NCBI GenBank assembly: GCA_021234155.1
Contig: JAJEKV010000690.1
Coordinates: forward strand, 1 to 64,000
Length of the DNA: 64,000 nucleotides
DNA from: Isoetes taiwanensis
Lineage: Eukaryota; Streptophyta; Lycopodiopsida; Isoetales; Isoetaceae
Reading direction: 5' to 3'
A model generated the notes under the pieces. It made no database searches. It saw only the letters and a list, made by a program, of their open reading frames with translations, and was not told the DNA's origin. Positions within the stretch are counted from its first letter, which is position 1; every line of letters begins with the position of its first letter. Below are positions 55,970-64,000 of this stretch, one piece after another. The position numbers and the translations under genes are program-made.

Positions 55970-58303
55970 AAGATATTTTTCACAACTCCCTTCATCTCGC
56001 TCCTTCTTCTTCAACCACCCTTCCATGGTAAGCTCCTCCTCCATTGGGTCGCATGCGGGCTTTTCGGAGTTTGGAGTACTTTTCGCCGGTGGATGGAGTT
56101 AGCACCACACCCACCGGTGATATTACTACAATGCTCTGTTCTCGACCGCATGAGCAAGAAACTAACTAATTAAACTAATTAAAGAAACTATGTAAAGAAC
56201 CTCGTGAAATTTTAACTCACGTGTGTTCGGGGGAGTTGGAATCTTGCCGGGTGTCGGGACCATCTCCTTCATTGACTTCATTATCTGCATAATGTTAATT
56301 AGGACTAGTTAGAAGAAAACTGCTGAAAAACTGCTTACCAGTTTTAACTGGAGTCTTCATAGGAGAGAGGGAGTGATTTTCTTCAATCTCATTTTCTGTT
56401 AAGAATAGACATTCATGTCAGAGATTTGTAGGGTTTGAATTAATGTGCAAAACTCACTTACCATTGTTCAATGGTACTTGTTTAGCTGGTGAACTCTTTT
56501 CTGTTGAACTCTTAACAGCTTTTGAACTACCTTCAGCTACATAAACAGACAATTCTAAGATATTTAAGACTTCATTGAATGAGATGTTGGAATACTATTA
56601 CCTTGCATGTTAAGGGACTGATGTTCTTTTGCAAAGAAATTCTCCAGAATATCATCCACAAAAGGTTTCTTTTCTCTCGAATTTCCTTTCTTCAAAGAGG
56701 GTTTTTGCACTTTCTTTTTTCTTAGAACCAGTCCCTTGTAAGTTAATACATGCTGACTTAGATCTGGGCTGAAAACCCTCTTCACGAGTCAAGTGTGAAA
56801 ACTTTACAGGACTAACTTTGTCCACATCGATTGGATCTATAATGAATACATATGAACACAATTAAGTTAACAGACCTAAACAATTTAGTAATCAGCAAAT
56901 TTCATACTGTTTCAAGCTGGCTTTGATGCATTACCCTTTGTAGAACTCTTTGTCAATCTTTTTCTTTGCTTTGTCCGGACCGGCTGAAAAGTCTTTACTT
57001 CTTTGGTTCATTGAATAAGGAGGTACTAGAGCTTGAATCATCTCTCGAATCTTTTCTTAGGAGTTACCTCCTTCTTTGTGCTTTTGGACTTGAAATCTTC
57101 TTTGCTGATTTTTTCCACTTCTTCCGCAGATTCATCACTATCTTCTTCATCATCGACAATCGGTGGCCGGTTCCTTGAAGCCAAGCTCGCCCAAAATGGT
57201 GGCGTGCACCTCAACTTCACAACCCCGATGCAATACATTGCATACTTTCAGCACAACATCAAGCAAATTACATGGTAAATGTGTCCACATTCTTTGAGTT
57301 TGACATGCAACTCATATTCCTCTCGAAAACGTAAGGCCACAGACCCTCACAAGTACTTCCCCATCGATGACATTGGGAAAAATGATTTCCCATTCCTATC
57401 TTTGTGATTTTTCTTTTGACTTATGATTACATTTGCAAATGTGCCACATGTTTGCACTTTGCATGCCAATATTTCAAGTTAACTTCATATTCTTCAATTT
57501 CGGACTCAAGGATAGAAATACTTGACTTTTAGTGCTTGCAGACTTGAGGAGTTGGTCTTCGACTTACGCTTGTCTAAAAATGATTGCAAAGCTTGCTCTT
57601 CCTTTTGCATTAACTCTATTGCATCCTCTTCTTGAGGTTGAGGAGCTTCAAGGCCATCCGGTTCCGCCTTTTCTCATTAATTTCATCTTCAAGATCCTTA
57701 AAGCATGTCATCGAAGCTATTAGCGTAACCTTCCATCCTCAACAGATCAGCACCGCTTCTCCACCAATTCTCGCATCGCTTGTCTTCTAACATTGTAGAA
57801 AGAGACCTCATGTGGTTCAAATGAGGATTTGGTGTTCTTTTCAAAAGCATTCCCATGCTCTTTGTTCAACTGTACTTGCCCAATTTCTGTAAGCCTCTCA
57901 CGCTAAACTTCGCCCAATTGACCTTGTACTCATCATGATTACGCAAGGCTTTAGCACTATGAGACCGGCGAATGCTTCGCAAACAATGTTCAAGTTCATT
58001 GTTTGAAGGGGTTTCTAGTAAACCCTCTCGATCAAGTCCTGTCGAGATGTCTTGAACTCGGGCCCGATCGACTTTACATGAATCTTGCCCGCCTTGGGCA
58101 TGGGCTTCTCGCCAAACTTGCAAAAATTCTGCAGATCGAAACATCTCCCTTTTTGATGCTTCTTGGATTTTTGCCCTCCATAGAAAGCTTCCGATACTTA
58201 GCAAACAGTTCTACATGTTAATTGAAAAAAAAAAACTCGGACTAAAAAAATGCTTCTTACCTCGTAGGAATTGGTTTTGGTCGCCATGTTTTTTCTTCGA
58301 AAG
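55970..58303 (-). CDS. Multi-exon gene convergent with the element D transposase, unknown
   Basis: The minus strand opens with MATKTNSYE at about 58286 followed by GTAAGA. Exon 2 (about 58210-57866) reads LFAKYRKLSMEGK, then in the next frame EFLQVWREAHAQG and NELEHCLRSIRRSHSAK. Further exons are 57700-57535 (Glu/Gln-rich helix), 57240-57038 (DDEEDSDESAEEVEKISKED), 56840-56600 (PVKFSHLTREEG, KKPFVDDILENFF) and a short 3' exon ending KKKERDEGSCEKY at about 55970. The product looks nuclear, acidic/basic and largely disordered. The layout (DDE-like gene facing a minus gene) is that of element C, but I see no Ulp1 motif here. Confidence 0.5.
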
Positions 58304-58309
58304 TGTTGA

Positions 58310-59774
58310 ATTCAAAAAACAGAAGAATTTGAAGCAGGATGAAGCATTATCATTCGCATTAAGGCAAAGGACAGATCAATCCGGTCGGACAGTCCAAGAA
58401 ATTAAGGATTTTGAAGAGCCCGAGGAAGAATTATGCATAAAATCATTCTTCCAAATGATTCGCGCCAGAAAAAGAATTGATGATTGGTGGCCTTTCTCGA
58501 CCGCCGTGACCGCTAGCGGCGACCTTCATATGTATGCCCGACGCCATCCGACCACAGCCGTCACGCGAATTAAATATTCTAAAAAGTGCTAAAAAGTGCT
58601 TTGACGAGGAAAATGGCATATATCAAGCATAAATAGACCCTCCTTGATTACCTGTGTCAGCAGCTTGTTTCATCCTATTGATCTTGCTACTGATTTTGTT
58701 CTTGATCATGTTCGTCATTTTGATCTTGATTCTATTCCTAATCCTTCTGCATTTTTGGCCTAATATTCAGCTCTTCTCTATCGGATCTCGTGCACTTGGG
58801 CGCCCGACAAAGGAGTTGTCATTTCTATTCTCATGGTCTACTTCACTTTTGCCTTGTCTGATATCATCTCAATCGGGTTAGAAGCATCTATAAAGTGGCT
58901 ATTCTTTCGGGAGCAATTCTGTCGCAAAGCACCAAATGAGAGGACTCCAGGTGTTTATTTGTAGATCTCGCCAGACCAATTTCTAGGGTGGGAATTTCCT
59001 TTTTTTAGGAAGAGCATTTCCTAAGGGGATAGAACATCAAATCTAGGCACTGGTTGACCCTAACATATACCATACTTAATTTGCAAGACTCCAATACAGA
59101 AACAACAGAGATATGCAAAAGTATACTTGAATGATCTGGGCGTCTCAAAATATAGGTTATCGCCTCTTTTATGATGCCATATCCTAAGCTTCAAACTTGC
59201 AATAAGCCTAAAGGCTATGTGGAAGCACAATTGAGAGCAACAAAGCCATAGTGTATATGCCTTCAGGACCGTGGCGGAAAGATATGTTTATGTTGCATTC
59301 CATCTACTTCAGTTAGAGGACATGCAAGAGCATTTGGCTGCATGACATGCAAGTGCAGCAATTTCTGACATTTGAATTACTAATGGCCAAATTCAACATG
59401 CATGTCATCTAGTTGACTACATGGCAACAAGATTTACATAATTGACTAGGGCAGTTTTCCTGCACTATTCTATTAAGAGTCATCTAACGGATGTAAGTTT
59501 TGAAATTGAGTGATGAATTCAATTCTAAAAATGAATCACTTGTGAAATCACTTACGAACATGCACTCCGAAGTTGCTTCAAACACAAATTTCAAATTGCA
59601 AACAATTGGTCCGAAATTGCTCACAAAATAAATTCGAAACTGAAAACATTTGCTCCAAAATCACACACGAATACTTATTCGTAAGTTTTATGTATGACTA
59701 GAACTTCTTATATGTTTCTCTTTATTGAGCTTGACCAAGCTCTTTCTGGATAAGGGAAAGCCCTTTTACTGAGT
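58310..59774. other. No convincing gene
   Basis: A plus frame at 58215-58592 overlaps the start of the minus gene and is probably its 5' shadow. 58654-58881 is Ile/Leu-rich low complexity. The rest is AT-rich with no motif. Confidence 0.4.
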
Positions 59775-60713
59775 GCAGATTTTTGGAGGGTTTTTTTAAG
59801 GATGGTTTAGAGGGTTTTTATAGGTTGGTGTAAGATATACCTCTAGAAAACCCTTCATAGGCATATACATGTATGTGAATGAATGTATATAAATTTTTAA
59901 GACATGTTCTAAGTATTCAACTTTGTTTTAGTTATAAAGTCTCATAATGCATAAAAAGTTCCTTTACTTTAATCATTATCCAGAATAAGACGAAGAAAGT
60001 AGTATATAGAACCTAAAAAAAATGCAAAAGCATAGTTAAGCCAGAAAACGTGCAACACCAAAACATGCTTATTGAATATATAGATAGATAGATAAACTAG
60101 ATGTCTGATAAAGGATGCAGACAAGATAGCAATGTGATATTTGCTATATCTATCTCATCAATACATTTATCGTCCACAAACAGCTGTAATAGGTGAACGC
60201 TCAAAGGCATTACATTGCAAACATGTAGCAATACTAACAACCACTAACTACTAATTATATATAGCTACAAATGCATATTATGTATCTTCAAGGAGTGAGA
60301 TTTTACGGTTCATCGAGCTCCTCAACATCTTGTTCCACGACATCATCATCTTCAGAATTCAACTCATATCTTGCAATGGCATCCATGAATAGCACAAGTG
60401 CGTTAATGTTGAGCTTGTTCATGCAAAGAAATTCTGGACAAAGCATTTCCAATAAATACTCCATGAACCAAATATAATTTTCATTGCTTTGTCTTTGTGG
60501 ACTTGCAAAACATTTAGTGCCTTGCAAATGACGATGACAAACGATAGAGCATATTCTAGACCTGAGAAACCAGAGAAGAAATGAGGCAACCCTGCAAATA
60601 GTTTCAAAGGGTTGTGGACATGTCTGCTCTATATGCCCAACCTCTATAGTCTCCTCATCTGATACATCAATAACTTTGCGTTCCATCCTTAAAAAAACCC
60701 TCCAAAAATCTGC
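59775..60713. mobile_element. Inverted-repeat segment, 31-bp perfect arms
   Basis: GCAGATTTTTGGAGGG and the following 15 bases (59775-59805) recur as a perfect complement at 60683-60713. They enclose 877 bases with a TAGA microsatellite (60081-60095) and a minus-strand ORF whose ATG lies inside the right arm. No duplication is visible just outside, so the arms may not be the element's ends. A related GGAGGGTTTTTT...AGAGGGTT block on the minus strand lies at 63620-63675 and could be a third arm. Confidence 0.6.
60303..60686 (-). CDS. 127-codon ORF inside the inverted-repeat segment, unknown
   Basis: Starts MERKVIDVSDEETIEVG and ends in an acidic tail (NSEDDDVVEQDVEELDEP). The middle is hydrophobic and aromatic (ENYIWFMEYLLEMLCPEFLC). 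Acidic ends with a folded-looking middle suggest a real, possibly terminal, exon. It resembles no family that I know and could be part of the transposon gene complement. Confidence 0.4.
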   Translation of the reverse strand: MERKVIDVSDEETIEVGHIEQTCPQPFETICRVASFLLWFLRSRICSIVCHRHLQGTKCFASPQRQSNENYIWFMEYLLEMLCPEFLCMNKLNINALVLFMDAIARYELNSEDDDVVEQDVEELDEP

Positions 60714-62240
60714 CCCTAGTTTGAACCATTAGCAAATCAATATCTTGTACTACCTTCAAGTTTTACATCTGCAAAATAAAGAGAAGTACGTTAACTATAA
60801 ATAGCAAAAGGAACTCTCATCAACAAATGCAATAAAATAAAGAAGGATGCAATGTATAGAGTGTTATTATTCGTTCTTTATCGGGATTTTTTCTATCCTT
60901 GATTTCTGGCCATTGGATGCTCGAATATTCTGTGCTCTATGCAAAATCAACGACCATTAAATTTCTCACCACTAAAACGCCTGCCACTTCCAATGGTCCA
61001 AAACCAATGCACGGTTAGAAGGAAAAACGAGAAAAGAAAAAAAACCAAGGCAGCCTGTGCCCAGCCAGACTGCCGGCCTGCCTTCTGCTGGCAGCGCTCA
61101 CGCTCACACCCTACCGGAATCAACCACACTGCGGCAATCAACCATCCCTTACACCTCTTTGCCTCACCCTCCCTGCTACTCGACTTAGAGCAGCAGATTA
61201 CAGAAGAGCAGGCAACTAAAAGACCAGGCCCTTAAATTTTAACGCCTGAGCAAAAGCCCTTAAATTTTAACGCCTGATCAAAAGCACTGTCTGTGCACTT
61301 TGCGCATGATTCTCAGCTCAAGTACAGCCGCCCTCAAATCCGGCCGAAGCAGCTCCCAAACCACATGGTTAGAAGAAAGGAAAAAAAAAAACAAGGTGAA
61401 GGCATCCGGAACCAGGGCCGGCTGCAGTCTCTGCCCCAAAAGCAGACCGGATTCTCTAAGCCGCCTCTTCAAAACCTCAAGCAGAATCGGCCTCAAGCCC
61501 CTCCTCTGCGTCCTTTCTCCTCTGCGCCTCAAGCCTGGACATGCCTCCCTGACCAACGGATGCCAAAATTTCTTTCTAGATTGACACCATGAAACCACAA
61601 ATCCAAATTCGCATATACGGCAATAAGCAGCTCAAACCGCTGCAAAAATACCCTCAAAATACGATTTGCAATACAATACAGCCGCCAAATCTAGGCCCAA
61701 CCATGCGAGAGATACCCTCCCCAAATACCAAACGAAATAATAGAACATACTCACAAGTGAAATAGAATTGGACTTTTAGGGACTAAAATTACTTATGCCA
61801 ATTAGATTTTACCACAAGGTCATCCATTTGCAATCCTTACCAAGACCCATACGCAAGCTCCTCTCTGTGAATTATGGGCTCCATTCTATCAATATAAGAA
61901 CTAAAAACCTTATTGAAAACAATTGTCACTGCAAAAAATACCAAGGTTTGGCATCTCCACATGATTAATGGCCCATTCACATGAAAAAACGCTGGCTGCA
62001 AATGGGCGTGACATCTACGGCAGCGCTGCAAAATTTCAAGCCGCACTGCAAATTTGCAAGCCGCCCCGCGTACACCTATCAGCGGAACGGTTGCAGCTAG
62101 AGGGCTGCTGCACCGCTTGTCACGCCCACTTTCGTAGCTGCTGCAAATTTTTGGGCTCATATGAATCCTACATAAAAAATATCTCCAGGTGCTTAGGTAC
62201 GGGTTCCATTCTTTCAAAATTAAGGCAAAAGAAGGCCTAA
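60714..62240. other. No convincing gene; long overlapping ORFs on both strands
   Basis: Frames at 61278-61598 overlap on both strands, with Pro/Leu/Arg-rich translations typical of GC-richer non-coding sequence. The longest ORF here (minus 61837-62451, 204 codons) has no motif, is rich in Cys/Arg/Phe, and contains the repeated NPGG-VPL peptide created by a DNA repeat. I do not call it a gene. Confidence 0.4.
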
Positions 62241-62243
62241 AAA

Positions 62244-62517
62244 TGAGGGGGACGGTGCCGCCTGGGTTCCAAAGGTGAGACAACGCTGAGACATGCTGCA
62301 AAAAGTGTAACGGTTTTTTCTGCAAGTGCTTACACAAGAACTCACAAAAACATCTGGCATCTGTTTCTGGACAAAGAAAAAATAGAGCAGTAATGGCGAT
62401 CCAGTCTAGTCTGAGGGGGACGGCGCCGCCTGGGGTGTTTTGAACCCACAAAAAACTTACACGAAAAAACTTACAGAAAAAAACTTACAGATTTGAGGGG
62501 CGGCGCCGCTGGTGTGA
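62244..62517. repeat. Dispersed GAGGGGGACGGCGCCGCC repeat, three copies
   Basis: Copies at 62244-62266 (GGTGCCGCC), 62411-62435 (GGCGCCGCC) and 62493-62517 (shorter). The core GGCGCCGCC is partly palindromic. Confidence 0.75.
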
Positions 62518-64000
62518 ACGCCAAATGTTTCTTGTTTCTCGTTTTTGCTTTCGTTTCTTGTTTCGTTTCCTTTTTGGATTTTGATCCAAATGACTTGGTC
62601 TGCCAGATTCGACCAAGTTCCTCCAAGTTCGACCGGCTCAGAAAACCTCTGCGCAGAGCCATCTTCACGAAATGAAAACAGCCGATTTCCGGCATCTTCA
62701 TTTTCTGCGCATCTTCACAGCCGATTTCCGGCAGATTGAAACTTCTAGCATCCCTTGTGTGCGGGGGATTTTCCATGCCATGGCAGGGGGATTTTTCTTG
62801 GAGGGTTACATGCCAAACAAATGTGGAGTGGTTACAATGTGGAGTGGTTACAAATGTGGAGGGTTACAATGTGGAGTGGTTTGAAAAATGCATGAATAGA
62901 AGGACAAAATTGAGGAAGGACGCGAAAAACAGACTTGAATAGAAGGTCAAAATTGGGGAAGAACCCAAGAAAAAGACTTACCAAACTCTGCACTTGAAAT
63001 GTGAACTACTTTGAGGGAGAATCACCACAACTCATTCACATGTTGAATATTGTATTAGAAGGCCAAACAAAACTTATAAGGTAAGTATTTGCAAATATTC
63101 AACATGCACTTGTGCAAATTTTCAAGCTAGAACAATGAAGAAACAATATACTCCGTGCAAGCATATGATGTGCAAGGGTATTAAGACGAGATAATTAATA
63201 TTAACATTCAAGGAGGCCATAGGACAAAAAGTACATTTTTACATATCACATAAAATTGTCTTTTAGATAGCCTCTCTTTTGTCTATGCCTTACAAAGAGC
63301 TCTTTCATATATGTACTCACTCCACAAATTGTTGAAGGATAGTCAAAGAAAATAGATAAAGGTTGAAATTCTTTATAGTGGTTCTTGCTATTGAATCCAT
63401 GTTTATCAAGACCCAAAATTGTCTATCGACATCATCCAATCTATACTTACAGATGAAGTCTTGCGATCAATCCTTTGAAACATGATAGTCTGCTATGTTT
63501 TTTCCATATGGTTCGTTAAATAAGCGTGTGCCAACTTTTTCTTCATTTACATCAACTGTCATTTCAAGTTTCTTTGGTTATTCGTTAATGCCACTAAATT
63601 GTCTATAATTTCATCTATAAGCAAAAAATAACCCTCTTAACCCATAAAGAAAAAACCCTCCAAAAAAAATCCCCCCTTTTACTCGGCTTTTCATATTGTC
63701 AAATGTTCGACGCACGTTAGCGCAGAGGCCCACTTGACAACACGGAAAACATAGTAAAAAGGCTTTGCCCTAACATAAAGGATAGTTGGACCAATTGGTT
63801 GTCGCCATGTGTTCCACATGGGGGTAAAAATAACAGAAAGTCAAGTAAAAAAGGAAGAAACAGTCGATGGGAACTTGCAGAAAGAGTCAGCAAAATTTAC
63901 TACACGCTTTTTCTATGTTTGCAACTGTGCATTAGGATTTTTTTGAGATTACAAAAGGGCCTTCAAAACATGCCAACTAAACCAAATGAAGATAAATGAA
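62518..64000. other. No gene seen
   Basis: AT-rich with short unconvincing ORFs. A TGTGGAGTGGTTACAA unit is repeated three to four times at about 62820-62885. Confidence 0.5.

Noticed and set aside
61837-62451. Longest minus-strand ORF as a gene (204 codons)
   Set aside because: No motif, odd composition, and the repeated peptide comes from a DNA repeat. Overlapping ORFs on the other strand suggest chance openness.

Overview
The window is repeat-dense plant nuclear DNA. Plant signs are an Arg-rich CCCH (RR-TZF) zinc-finger fragment, an A20/AN1 stress-associated-protein fragment, Ty1/copia RNase H tails, a plant-type LINE and an LTR element with an initiator-Met-tRNA-like primer site. A methyltransferase of the DPPY...FSGSGTT type related to 4mC/6mA enzymes, together with the repeat density, suggests a non-flowering land plant (fern, lycophyte or bryophyte). 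The clade cannot be fixed from the sequence. I see no intact single-copy host gene. Almost every recognisable protein belongs to a mobile element or is a captured fragment, and most carry small frameshifts.

Layout. 1-31.2 kb: a patchwork of three dispersed repeat families that I call Z (1-984; 26678-27630), X (about 6.5-7.6, 8.7-9.5, 22.4-22.55 continuing at 25.17-25.6, 25.6-26.7, 28.5-29.2 and 30.6-31.2 kb) and Y (about 7.6-8.7, 13.5-16.6, 20.5-22.4 and 29.2-30.6 kb). X carries a chimeric ORF that ends in a copia RNase H tail. Into this patchwork are inserted a minus-strand LINE (16597-about 20130), a 237-bp TIR element with a perfect 8-bp target duplication (29412-29648), and a 2.6-kb Helitron-like element (22556-25164) that carries fragments of at least two cellular zinc-finger genes and ends in a GC hairpin.

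31.7-51 kb: a set of nested insertions. A minus-strand LTR retrotransposon (LTR about 49.47-51.0 kb, primer site 49459-49472, gag-like start at 32175) is split in its leader by element A (32811-49418; 4-bp duplication GGAA). Element A carries a DNA methyltransferase gene. That gene is split by element C (33763-46577; 8-bp duplication TAAGCWAC), which carries a DDE-like transposase-type gene on + and a Ulp1/C48 protease gene on -. The C gene region is in turn split by element B (39867-43198; duplication AGGA), a second member of the A family. Removing C rejoins the methyltransferase frame. Elements A and B carry arrays of an 18-bp palindrome (GTGTATTCCGGAATACAC type) at about 41-bp intervals, in the same position just upstream of the same methyltransferase exon.

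51.5-58.3 kb: a second, diverged member of the C-type transposase family with readable introns, convergent with a minus-strand multi-exon gene. 58.3-64 kb: mostly non-coding sequence with inverted repeats and GC-rich repeats.

The strongest candidates for something undescribed are the methyltransferase-bearing A/B transposon family with its intronic palindromic arrays, and the C/D transposase-plus-Ulp1 family. A technical caution runs through the window: differences between repeat copies and many frameshifts fall on CAG/CTG triplets, a pattern that may be sequencing error at CHG-methylated cytosines.
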